The notes under the pieces are model-generated. The model was not told the DNA's origin, did no database searches, and was given only the letters and a program-made list of their open reading frames with translations. The position numbers and the translations under genes are program-made. From assembly GCA_037013495.1 (NCBI GenBank), contig CM072801.1, positions 12,696,501 through 12,760,500 of the forward strand: 64,000 nt of DNA, written 5' to 3'. Every line of letters begins with the position of its first letter. Position 1 is the first letter of the stretch. This document shows, piece by piece, positions 39,801 to 50,200 of this stretch. The DNA comes from Hippophae tibetana. Taxonomy: Eukaryota; Streptophyta; Magnoliopsida; Rosales; Elaeagnaceae.

Positions 39801-39946
39801 AATATCCCAGCTGAGAGACTATGCTGACTACCTTCTCTCGAAAACTCTGGCTCTATATCTTCTTCTTCTTCTTGATGTTTCCCTCCATGCCCACATGTTA
39901 TAAACCACCCTCCATTTTTCACAGATTCTGCTGTTACACTCTGCAT
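27867..39946 (-). CDS. AKT1: AKT1-type inward-rectifying Shaker potassium channel
   Basis: This channel of the plasma membrane mediates K+ uptake, in roots for Arabidopsis AKT1, where CIPK23 phosphorylates it. Coding exons in order: 39720-39946, 37893-38258, 37725-37782, 31611-31928, 30973-31218, 30444-30542, 30114-30332, 29636-29830, 29219-29294, 27867-28771. All junctions are GT..AG and in frame, giving 902 aa plus stop. S1 begins near 77. S4 is LRLWRLRRV with R185, R188, R190 and R191. The K+ filter TVGYGD is at 274-279, between S5 and S6. A cyclic-nucleotide-binding-like domain (about 400-510) follows the C-linker. Ankyrin repeats (about 537-722), an [10 protein letters not shown] block (748-757) and a C-terminal KHA domain (about 820-887) complete the AKT1 layout. 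Pore and C-terminal motifs fit AKT1 better than AKT5/6. Intron 3 (31929-37724) holds a complete copia element. The start is supported by the ILPSLGAR block 49 residues downstream. Confidence 0.95.
32127..32331 (-). repeat. 3' LTR of the intronic copia element
   Basis: Minus-strand ends are TGTTAAAG and TTCTTACA. It carries TATAAATAGG (minus strand, 32172-32181) and AATAAA signals downstream of it. Two CCAGCTGG palindromes, 14 bp apart, lie in U3. The polyprotein stop codon lies inside this LTR. Confidence 0.97.
32250..36788 (-). CDS. Copia gag-pol polyprotein, 1,512 aa, intact
   Basis: One open frame encodes every activity of a Ty1/copia element. Gag (about 1-280) is followed by three tandem CCHC zinc knuckles (285-298, 304-317, 323-336), each C-x2-C-x4-H-x4-C. 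Protease has DTGATDH (421-427). A pre-integrase HHCC region (HLWHQRLGH ... CSIC) precedes the integrase core with D608, D671 and E704 as catalytic residues. Reverse transcriptase carries LDVNNAF (D1082) and YVDD (1166-1169), then RNase H with D1330, AEAEY and CDNQAA. All key residues are present. The last 27 codons run into the 3' LTR. The start is the first ATG of the frame; Met19 or Met21 are alternatives. Confidence 0.95.
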   Translation of the reverse strand: MSKTHLNPSRSFKFIQPKMSMTTNTNPTLPKWYDDPSHSLYLHHSDQPGMVLVAQSLNQENYHIWSHAMLMALITKNKERFIDGTIKRPSTNLEAEIKQWTRCNILVKGWILNTISPKIAESVMYSDTAYELWEELKERFSHTNSVHLFHIEQKIHDCMQEGVSIGEYYTKLKSLWDSRDALCPLPHCGGNAGRELQEYQQKQRTIKFLMGLNTVYTSARGQILLMEPLPTVNKVYSLIVQDEKQRAVSTQSIGRMPEAAALVARDSRPQYPQKNYPPRNPHLKCNRCNNIGHNSENCRSHLKCDFCGLNGHIFENCRKRLKCNFCGLNGHDINMCRKKGVIQDKRNTSYGFPSKAHHTDFQESCSDTKTPSHNLTSAQYQELLTLLNQSKSGSMANQVTTSSGNTLCATVFHSETRWIFDTGATDHMVCSQNLMSSSIPVTNRHVHLPDHSLARVTHIGTVHFSNNFILHNVLCVPSFKLNLVSVAKLTQTSFFHVTFTNSMCFVQDKCSGKTIGMGTEKAGLYYLTISEKAGCFSVSNTASTNSHLWHQRLGHLSNNSLRVISLSINTPFCSISDCSICPLAKQTRNPFPLSSINTKAPFEMIHVDIWGGYHIPALNGARYFLTIVDDYSRCTWVYLLHTKSDTRTFLTTFINLVETQFSSRVKIIRSDNGPEFSMTQLFSTKGILHQTSCVSTPQQNGVAERKHRHLLNVARSLLFQANLPKQFWGDAILTATYLINRTPTPVLKGKTPFEVLFHKTPRYEHLRVFGSLCFVSTHHDRLTKFDARSHKCIFIGYPSGIKGYRVYNLETNKTLVSRDVIFHEHVFPYFTSAVNTPTLFPPSEDTIYDDLPNIRQSTNPNISLDHTPSVLPTINSDTLHLQNSSPETSSSTSPPHIIPPTPVTHRLRRSTNVPSYLQKYHVEASLPSRSFPSSHSASSKDKGTSHSLSHVLTYDQLSPAHRAFATSISILREPTTFAEAFNDPNWQLAMKQELDALETNGTWTLQQLPPNKKPVGCKWVYKIKYNPDGSVERYKARLVAKGYSQIEGFDYQETFAPVAKLVTVRLLLAVAAIQNWHLRQLDVNNAFLYGDLREDVYMSLPPGFGRKGETRVCKLHKSLYGLKQASRQWFIKLSTTLKLAGFNQSKYDHSLFVRTRGNSFSALLVYVDDIIITGNNIQDIEETKNHLMSQFKLKDLGELKYFLGIEVSRSRKGIVLSQRKYALEILEDMGYLGAKSANSPMEQNLSLSKVEGEFISNPTSYRRLVGRLIYLTITRPDLVYAVHILSQYMDKPRQPHLEAAQRVLRYVKNTPGQGLFFSATSSLQLNAFCDADWAKCTDTRRSTTGYCMFLGNSLISWKTKKQNTVSRSSAEAEYRSMAAACCEVTWLRYILDDLGIKHSQPTKLYCDNQAALHIASNPVFHERTKHIEIDCHLVREKIQAGMIKTYHISTLEQPADIFTKSLSFPQFSSLLNKLGIINIYSNLRGNVKEHDIQLVTTNTPAGSSHQAVGGEG
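32332..32342 (-). other. Polypurine tract of the intronic copia element
   Basis: The minus strand reads TTGAGGGGGAA directly before the 3' LTR; it is the expected primer site for plus-strand DNA synthesis. Confidence 0.88.
36992..37067 (-). repeat. Three palindromic motifs in the copia 5' leader
   Basis: AACGACGCGTCGTT (36992-37005) is a perfect 14-bp palindrome. AACGACGTGTCGTT (37023-37036) and GACGACGTGTCGTT (37054-37067) are near copies, spaced 31 bp apart start to start. They lie in an unusually GC-rich untranslated leader between primer site and gag. Function unknown. Confidence 0.75.
37341..37352 (-). other. Primer binding site of the intronic copia element
   Basis: The minus strand reads TGGTATCAGAGC directly after the 5' LTR, with no spacer. 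It is complementary to the 3' end of initiator tRNA-Met, the usual copia primer. Confidence 0.93.
37353..37557 (-). repeat. 5' LTR of the intronic copia element
   Basis: It is identical to 32127-32331 over 205 bp, with termini TG...CA, followed on the plus strand by the TTAAA duplication. A TATAAATAGG box (near 37398-37407) would drive element transcription in the same direction as the channel gene. Confidence 0.97.
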
Positions 39947-41988
39947 TTCTCTGACTCCCTCTCTTTCTCTCTATTTTTTTTATTTTTATTTTAATATTTC
40001 ACATTTGAATTTCTCTTTGTAAGTTGGGTTGCTTTTGTTTTTCAGAATTCAGAGGTTTTTATTTATTCTGCAGTTTCTGTTTTGCCTATGTAAAAGGCCA
40101 AGAGAACGCTGTTTTCAGTTACTATATTTGGGAGTTATATCTTATTAATGAAATACTTTATTGAATTAAGTGAATTTTATAATGATTTAAACAAAGATGA
40201 GATAATAACAATCATTTAAGATTTTCCTTTGGAGAGACCCCAACTCTATATAAGAACTACTCTCTCACTTTTTAATTATATAGATTTCATATTTATATTT
40301 TTCAAGCTAAATTTACAATTTTTAATAAAAATATATATATATTAAAAGTCTAATAGATTATATAAACTAATACTTAAATTCTCTGTATTACAATAAAGGT
40401 TAATTAAATCTTAAAAGTATAATATTAGAAGGTGTCAAAGATTGTAGGTGTTTTATTTTTCAAATTTAATATACATTTTTTATCATATTTTTAAAACTTA
40501 ACATACTTTTGTTATATTATTTATGGTATATTAAAAATATTTTATATTTAAAAAATAAGATTTTATAAATCTATCAAAACTTTTTAAATACTATTTTATA
40601 AACTTAATAAAATTTTAAAATACTACTTAAAAAATTAATAGATTAAAATATTTGACTTATCAAAAATAATAATCCTATTCAATATCATATTGATTATTTT
40701 TTTTATATTACTTAAAATTGATTATTTTAATAAATTTATTTATTTATAATGATAAAAAATATAATATCTTTATAAGTAAAAAAATAATAGTTTATTTTTA
40801 ATAAAAATAATTTATATTAAGTTGTATTGAATTTGTGTTATACTTATATCCCAAATAACAACTCCTATCTAACATATTTAAAAGGGTGACATTATTTTTA
40901 CACATCATCTTCTGATTTTGATTGAATTATCTTGGATATGAATAAATTCAAATTTCAAGTAAAATAATTTTGGCCTTTAAAATATATCTATCAAAAAGAA
41001 AATATCACATATCAAAATAAGATTACTCTACTACATCAACGGAACTAGATTTTTTTAATCAAGGAATACTCTATCATAAAATTGTATTATACTTAGGTAT
41101 GATTAGATGATAGATTTATTTTCATATAAATTATATTTATAATATATTTATGAATATTTATGTTGATGTATTCACATTGAATTTTATTTTCAATCTTTTT
41201 TTTATATAATTTGTAAAAGTTGTATTGAGTTTTATTGATGATAAAAAAATCTTAAGTTTAATATTTACTGTTATTTATAATCATTTTAAATAATCATTCA
41301 TTTTATAACTTAAATTTCCAGATTATATTAATTTTAGATCAATTAACTTCATATTATAATTGAATTCTTCCGATGTTATTACATCATTTAAAGTTGATCT
41401 TGTCAATATCTAAGATAATATATTAATATACATTTATTTAATATAAAGTGAATTATTTAAAAAAAATATTTTTTTAATATATATTATTTTTGATAAGGAT
41501 GTTTTCACGTCATTATTTGTTTTTGCTAATATAAACTTTCATGTAACAATACTTTTATCTAACAACGTAGCAAGGATTAAATTTATTGGTTTTTTTTTCC
41601 TTTTCCAATGGGCCTGTGAAAACAAGTGTGTCAATTTTACATATTATATATTTTAAATGAATGTTAATGTATTTTATCCACTTTATGATAATATCTTAAT
41701 GTAAACTAATTATAAATTTTATTATTAATTGATATTTCGTATTTCTCTCTCTTCTTCTTCTTTCTGGGTTTATATGTATCATGTATCACCTTCGCTGTTT
41801 TGATTAATATCAGAGAGGCCCGGGCGGTGTATACAATTCTAGTACTGTTCTTTCTGTTATTATTTACAATATCCCAACACAAACCGGCGCTCAAAAATAG
41901 CATGTTATATATCATAATTTATTTTATAGATAAAATTTTATTTTTAATTCTTTCAATATAATGCAAATATTTTTTTATAAAACATAAA
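39947..41988. other. Upstream region of AKT1, no further gene seen
   Basis: Just upstream of the channel start codon the minus strand has a GAGA-rich run (39950-39975), a common 5' UTR feature. Beyond about 40200 the DNA is very AT-rich. A short GC patch at 41810-41890 resembles small-subunit rRNA in part. No gene is recognised. Confidence 0.5.
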
Positions 41989-42330
41989 TGTTAAGTCTTA
42001 CATCCGTTAAGAATAAAAATCCTAAACAATTTATAAATCTATGAAATACTTAACTAAATAAGATTTTATTAAATTAAGTTAATTATAGGTTTCTAAGCTG
42101 GTATCAGAATTGAGTTATTTGCTTGTTCACTCTTATCGATGCCCAAAAGTTTGGCGTTATGTTTACCTCATGTTTTTCTCATTTAGTATCGATCAGAATC
42201 ACTAGTTAATGCGAAGGGGGTTATTAAGTCTCACATCGGTTAGGAGTAAAAAAATTTGACAGTTTATAAATTTACGTAACCTTTATCTGAATGAAATTTT
42301 ATTAGGTTGAGTTAAACGTGAGTTTTTAAG
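41989..42330 (+). mobile_element. TRIM (terminal-repeat retrotransposon in miniature)
   Basis: Two direct repeats of about 109 bp (41989-42097 and 42222-42330) begin TGTTAAGTCTTACATC and TATTAAGTCTCACATC. They stay alignable to AGGTTTCTAAG/GAGTTTTTAAG. Directly after the first comes TGGTATCAGAAT, an initiator-tRNA-Met primer site with its last two bases changed. Directly before the second comes GCGAAGGGGGT, a polypurine tract. The interior of about 125 bp has no coding capacity. ATAAA precedes the element and recurs four bases after it, a possible target duplication in AT-rich DNA. This arrangement is diagnostic of TRIMs, which depend on other elements to move. Confidence 0.8.
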
Positions 42331-43247
42331 TAATATAAAAAAATTTAAATTAAAAGTAAAAGTATAAGAAAATTTGAGTCAAATGAATAACCCATAAAAA
42401 AGATTAAATAAGCGCTAGGTGCAATATTGACACGCACGTCTGATTAAGTTGTAACCGAGGGCTTTCATCAAACAAACAAAAACAAAAAGAAGGGTTCCAA
42501 TCGAGTTGTAGCGTATTCACGATAAAATTTTAGACGGAATAGTAAGTATTTTAATATAATAAATCTAAAATTAGTGATAACAAATTATAATTAGATAACA
42601 TAAATCTCATTTTAAAATTTTTAGAATTAAAATCTTATTTATATACATTAAATCATTTTACATTAAAAAAAATTAATTTATTACCACAAAAATAAGTTAT
42701 AATTGTTTATTACATAATGAATAGATAATATACCATTTTGATAATTTTATTTTCATAAATTTAATATATTTATTATTATATTTTGGATGTTTTAATCAAT
42801 ATTTATTGTCAATTTTTTTTGTTGCTAAATTTGAGTTGAGTTAAAATAAATATTTATAGTAAAGGTTCTACAAATATATGTTTGAAGATAAAAATATCTT
42901 AAAAAATTAAAAGAAAATTAAAATTAAAATCATCAAATTTATTTAAAATAATAAAAATGTTCACAAATATAAAAGTAATGTGATTAAAGTGTATTAATTT
43001 AAAATAATTTTTTTAATGTATTTAATTTATGAAATTAAAATAATCTTAAGTGTATATTTTTTAATAAATTATTTTTAAATTTTATTAAAACAACCTTATA
43101 CATTGATTAAAAGTTAATAAATTTTAAATAAAATATTTGACAAAATTGAAGTTGGATCTAACTTTTCACGTTGCTTCGCAACTGTAACCGAGGCAGGTCT
43201 ATTATGTTTTTTTCTTACTAGTATAAAGAAGTAATGCTACAAATAGC
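42331..43247. other. AT-rich intergenic sequence
   Basis: I see no gene, RNA or recognisable repeat here. Confidence 0.45.
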
Positions 43248-46200
43248 GATGTGGCTAATTATACGTATTAATTAAAAAAATAAATAGTTTATTTTTAATC
43301 GAATATATAATAAATATGAGATAATAATAAAAATGTTTAAAATTTTATGGGTTTGGGTTCTGTTGCTTGAAATTAAATTTTTTTTCATTTATTACGTTGC
43401 ATTTATATTCAATAGCGTTAAAAAACAAAACAAAACAAAAACAAACTTGTTTTCATTTAATGTATGTAAAAATAATAATTTAATAATATAAATTTAAATT
43501 AATTTACTAAATCGTAGAAAGTTAACTTGCCTTTTTTTTGGTGCAATAATTAAACTGCATAAAGCGTTAAATTGGCTTATGGATGGTTGAGAAAGATTAA
43601 AATTAAAAATACATGAAACCTTGAAGAGCTCTCGGGGTCGCCTTTCACATCATCGTTATCAAATCTAAACTCTGGTAGGATACTAAGCATTTGGTTGGGC
43701 ACCGGATTTAAAATTATTTATTTTTAACTAATTAAAATTCTATTCAATTTAAATGAATTTTAAATTTTTAATCCAAATATAATCCGATGATATAATTAAT
43801 CTAAATTAAATTAGATCATTTTGAATCAGATAAAATAAGACTGATATTAAAATTTATTTATGAATTATTATCGTATATAAAACACGATTTACAAAAATTT
43901 AAATTTTAAAATAATATTTTTGTAATAAATATTATTATTTATAGTTCCAAATAAAAGAAATAAAACTAATAAGAATTATATGTATAAAATTATTAAATTA
44001 TTATAAATATTTATATTTATTATTTAAGTTAAAATAAAATTTTAACCGCATGAATAATATTTAAATATAACATATTATAAAATAAAAATATTTATTTATT
44101 TATAATTTATTAATAATTTTATTCGGATTGAATATAACAGATTATAAAATCTGTCGATCAGACTTCAAACAAATCTGAATTAATTGTATAATTTTTAATT
44201 TTAACTTGACTCAATTATAAAATTTATAAATTTATAATATGATTCGAATGTAATAAATTTTATTAATTTTTTTAATTTAAATAAATTAATCAAATTATTT
44301 ATTTAACCTAAATTAATAATTATAACTTAATGTTCGTAGATACCAAAGTGTTATTTACTTCTGACTTAAAAGAAGAAAAGATTTAGAAGGATGGGCTACT
44401 TTATTGATATTTATATTAAATATTAAGTAATTATTTAATATATATATATATATATATTATTTTGTGTAAATATTTTTTAACTTCATTTTTTAATGTTTAT
44501 TTTAAAAAATTCATTAGATGATTGGCTTTATTATTTCTGATATATGTCATTTATTATACATTATATATTGAAATTCAAATTTTAAATTGTTTTATTCTTT
44601 TATGCAGCTAAAATTTTAAAATAATTTAATCAAGTAAGAATGCTACAGTCTAAATTAATATAATGAATATGAACATGGAGAAAAATATTAACTTTTCTTT
44701 GTATAAAATAAATAATATCAGATAAGTATTAAAATAAAATACAATAATGTAGAAAATATATGCTTATTCTAGTCATATATATAAACTAGTACTCAAATTA
44801 ATAAATCTTCTATGAAATAAAAGATAGATGTACCGATAAAATCAAAATTCTTCATATCTACACATACTAGTATCTTATATATAGAGATTAAAATTCGTAT
44901 TACTTTATATGTCTTTGACCAATGTAAATTTTGTGTCAAAAGTTTTTAATTTAAATATTAAAAAATTTAGTTACAAAATTGATTTTTTATTACTTAATAG
45001 TTCGTTTTAGGGATAAACTCACTTTATTATTATATGATGTCATTTATTAGTAAAAAAATTAAAATCTTTTAGTTATAAGATTTATTTTTATTGGTAAATA
45101 GTAAATTTTGGGGTGATTTAATTTATCACAGAAATATTTTTTTATGTTAATTTTTGTTTAAAAATATTCATATATAGCCGCTATAAACGTTTAGGCGTAA
45201 AGTTTAATTTTATCCTTGAAATAATTCATTTTAAATGTAAAATTTATTTTATCACAATATATGAAAAATAATGATGTGGCTAATTATACGTATTAATTAA
45301 TTAAATAAATAGTTTATTTTTAAGTGAATATATAATAAATATGAGATAATAATAAAAATATTTAAAATTTTATGGGTTAAATTATATTGGGTTCTGTTGC
45401 GTGAAATTAAATTGTTTTTCATTTATTAAGTTGCATTATATACAATAGCGTCAAAAAACAAAACAAAAACAAACTTGTTTTCATTTAATGTATATAAAAA
45501 TAATAATTTAATAATATAAATTTAAATCAATTTACTAAATCGTAGAAAGTTAACTTGCCTTTTTTTGGTGCAATAATTAAACTGCATAAAGCGTTAAATT
45601 GGCTTATGGATGATTGAGAAAGATTAAAATTTAAAATACATGAAACCTTGAAGAGCTCTTGGGGTCGCCTTTCACATCATCGTTATCAAATCTAAACTCT
45701 ACTAGGATACTAGGCATTTGGTTGGGCACCGGATTTAAAATTATTTATTTTTAACTAATTAAAATTCTATTCAATCTAAATGAATTTTTAATTTTTAATC
45801 TAAATATAATTCGATAATATAATCAATCCGAATTAAATTAGATTTTTTTAGATGAGATAAATCAATATTGATATTAAAATTTATTTATTAATTATTATCA
45901 TATATAAAACATGATGTACAAAAATTTAAAATTTAAATTAATATTTTTGTAATAAATATTATTATTTATAGTTTCAATTAAAAAATAAAAATAATAAGAA
46001 TTATATATATAAAATTATTAAATTATTATAAATATTTATATTTATTACTTAATTTAATATAACTATGATATGAATAATACTTAAATATAACATATTATAA
46101 AATAAAATTTATTTATTTATTTATAATTTATCAATAATTTTGTTCGGATCGAATATAACAAATTATAAAATCTGTTGATCAGAATCCGATCAAATTCGAA

Positions 46201-46790
46201 TTAATTGTATAATTTTTAATTTGAACTTGATTAAACTATAAAATTTATAAATCTAATATGATCTAAATGACACAAATCTTATTATTTTTTTTAATTTAAA
46301 TAGATTAATTAAATTATTTATTTAACTTAAATTAATATTTATAACTTATTGTTCGTAGATAACAAAGTGTTATTTACTTTGACTTAAAAGAGAAATGATT
46401 TAGAAGGATGTGCTTTATTGGTATTTATATTAAATATTAAGTAATTATTTAATATATATATATATTATTATTGTGTAAATATTTTTTAACTTATTTTTTA
46501 ATCTTTATTTTAAAAAAGTCATTAGATGATTGGCTTTATTATTTCTGATATATATCATTTATTATACATTATATATTGAAATTCAAATTTTAAATTGTTT
46601 TATTCTTTTATGCAGTTAAATTTTTAAAATAATTTATTCAAGTAAGAATGCTACAATCTAAATTAATATAATGAATATGAACATGGAAATAAATATTAAC
46701 CTTTCTTTGTATAAAATAAATAATATCAGATAAGTATTAAGATAAAATGCAATAAGAGAAATATCTCCTAGAAAATATATGCTTATTCTA

Positions 46791-46841
<51 letters not shown>

Positions 46842-47275
46842 GAAATCAAATTAATAAATCTTCTATGAAATAAAAGATAGATGTGCCGATAAAATCAAAA
46901 TTCTTCGTATCTTCACATACTAGTATCTTATAGAGATTAAAATTCGTATTACTTTATATTTTTTTGACCGATGTAAATTTTGTGTCAAAAATTTTCAATT
47001 TAAATATTAAAAAATTTAGTTACAAAATTGATTTTTTATTACTTAATAGTTCGTTTTAGGGATAAACTCACTTTATTATTATATGGTGTCATTTATTAGT
47101 AAAAAAAATTAAAATTTTTTAGTTATAAGATTTATTTTTATTGGTAAATAGTAATTTTTGGGGTGATTTAATTTATCACAGAAATATGTTTTTTTATATT
47201 AATTTTTGTTTAAAAATATTCATATATAGCCGCTATAAACTTTTAGTGTAAAGTTTAATTTTATCACAATATATG
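43248..47275 (+). repeat. Tandem duplication of a 2-kb non-coding segment
   Basis: Copy 1 is 43248-45272 and copy 2 is 45273-47275. Both start GATGTGGCTAATTATACG. They share long nearly identical blocks such as AAGTTAACTTGCCTTTTTTT, TCACATCATCGTTATCAAAT, CATTTGGTTGGGCACCGGAT and CATATATAGCCGCTATAAAC. Differences are scattered substitutions and small indels, so the event is fairly recent but not new. The unit has no open frame of note and no LTR or inverted-end structure that I can see. Confidence 0.88.
46795..46836. repeat. (AT)n microsatellite of about 21 units
   Basis: The run lies in copy 2 of the 2-kb duplication. The matching place in copy 1 (about 44795-44802) has only about four units, so the array expanded after the duplication. 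Confidence 0.9.
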
Positions 47276-50200
47276 TCTTATAGTAACGAAAAATTTTGTG
47301 TTAAAAATTATTCTAGGTGACTACAAATTTTTGAGCTTTTTTTTAAGGGAAAAACTGTAACGTTGGGAAAGAACTTTAAATACTTTACGTAAGACAAGAT
47401 CTATATTAAAACTAACTTCGAAGATATCTACATAACTTCAACCAATTGAACATGCATAATTTATGTTTTATAAATGAAACATAATAACAATAACTCAATA
47501 ATACTTCATTACATACGTACTTACCTTAGTACATAATTTTTTTTTTGTCTTCTTTACCAAGAAATTATTAAAATATCAAACAATACCTTTTAACCTTCTT
47601 AAAAAAAGTGATTATTGTTATTACCAAAAAGATAATATTTTTAAGAATTATGGTACAAATGATTATCACTTAAAAACTTAAAAAATAATTAATACTAAAG
47701 AGTTATATAACTATATAGTAGCGTTCTTAGGTTGCCTTCTACACATTATTACTTATCAATAGGAATGAATATGAGACGAGTGAGGACGATTTTTGATATA
47801 ATTGTTCCTGAATAATTAAAAAAATTATACTTGAAACCGCTCGAAAATCGTTACGATTTGGAGATGTGTTTTTATCCGCGAGTAACAATTTGGACGGTTA
47901 TTAAAAAAAATTGAAAAAACTCCGAAAAAAATATAATTTAATTTATTAAATATATAAAACAATTAATTAAATATAATTAATTTTAGGTATAGACGGATAC
48001 GATTTTTAGTATAACCATAACCGAATAATACTCATTGTTTCATGTTTAATTTTTATCCAAAATCGTTCCCGTCCTTAAATTTTACTGATTAAAAATCAAA
48101 CCGTCGGTTCAGATAAATGAAGATAACTGAACTCATGGTTTTTTTTACCATCTTACTTATCAATCTGTCCAAAAAAAAATTCTTTGTTTCAAATTTGATT
48201 GTACCTTGATTAATTCGTGTCACGATCCTAGTTAAGTGATTTGGAAATCACTTGTACAGTAATTTTTTTATTAAATCAAAATAAAAGATGGAGAGTGAAG
48301 AGGTAAAACAAAATTAACATATGAAAATATGACTTTTTACTAGGTTAGATGATTAGTCATGTTCGTGACTAACGTAAATCAAAATATTTATTTAATATAA
48401 AATTCCTAATCTTTGGAAAGGTCGACCAATTCTTTTTATCAATAAATATTAAAATATATTTTTAATAAATAATTAATTTAATAATTTTATTGTATATTTA
48501 TTTTTTAAATAATTATTTTAATTATATTAAACGTAACAATTCATACGTTATAATTTTCTATTTAATTAACCAATTGGATTCGATTAAATCATTTATAAAC
48601 TTATTATATTTATGTTAAAGTTATAATTATATACTTATTATTCATTTAAGTATAATTTACTTAATTATTTATTTTTAAGAGTAATATTTATACAAATCAC
48701 TTTAAAAAAAAAAAGATTTAACATCAAAATTTCATATTGTTATAATAAAAGTAACTTAATTTAAAAAAAAACCTTACTTTTTTTCTTCTTTTTTTTATAA
48801 ATAATTTTTTTAGAACAATAATATATATTTACAAAACATTGGTATGTATTTAAAAAATGATCCATCCAGTACGTATAAGTTGGTCATACGTTGCTTAGAT
48901 ATTGTGCTACATAGACGTTGGTCATCAACCATCACAAAAGCAGGGGGTGATAATATCATCAGGACGCACATACACAAACACATGTTATGAGACAATAAAA
49001 TAGAATTGTATTAAATTTAAATATTTGATTATTTTTATTTTATAAACAATTTAATTAAAATAAATATCTATTGTTTTAATGCATAAACTAACACACAAAC
49101 ATAAATACGACATGGTATAAATTAACTCAATAAATATGATACTATACGAAATAAATTGACAAATATAACCCTACAAAATGCAATGGTAACTTAAATTGTT
49201 AGAAGAACAACAAAGCTATATTGATACCAAATAGTATACAAGGGTAGTAATTAAGAATGGGAAGAGATCATTATTTACTATATATGATTTAGAAGTGTCG
49301 TTTTTGTTTTATGTTTTTTTGGTAGGGATTTATGAGAAGGTTGTTAGAAATTCTCTTTAAAAAAACAAAGGCGAATCTTAGAAAGAAGATCATGGGTCCA
49401 ACACCTCTAAGATGTTCCAAGGTGGGTTGTCAAGTTCTCTTAATAAAAGGGCCCTAATTTGTCTCATTTTAACGTGTGGGCTGTGGTCACTTGAGGGTCT
49501 CTTAAATGGGAGCATTTGTAAACGTGTGTTTGAAAAATTTGTGAATAATATGGATATTAATTACGATTAAAAATAAAATAAATAAAAATAAAAAATTATT
49601 AATTAAAAATTATTTTTTAAAAAATAAGATAAACATTAAATTATTAATAATAATTATTTAAAATAAAATATGTCGAAAAAGTAACAAGTGTGTATTTATT
49701 TATATGGAAAGATGGTAGTAAAAGTTTTATATTTTTTTAAAGTGATATTTTAATATTATATTTTTTGTAATATTTTAATTTTATTATTATAAAAAATAAT
49801 TATTTTTATATTTTTATTTAATTATTTTAATTATAATTTAATATAATTAAAAAATATATTTTTATACTTGTATAATTGTTTTTTAAAAATTAAATATTAT
49901 TTTTATAATAAGTAAAATAAGGTATACTCTTTTCATATATACTAGAAAAAACCTAGTTAGCTAGTTTATATATCTAGAAAGCTCTTTTTTGTTTTGTCCG
50001 CGGAAGAGTTTTTTTACACTCATAAGTATTTTCTTATTTATATTTTTAATTGTACAAGAGTATTACAAGTAACTTACTTATTAGACAATAATTTTTATTT
50101 TTAATTATTTAATATATATTTATAAATAAAATAAAAATAAATAAAATTTAATCTAATTATTCTAAATATTATATATTTTATTATTAAAAATATATTTTTA

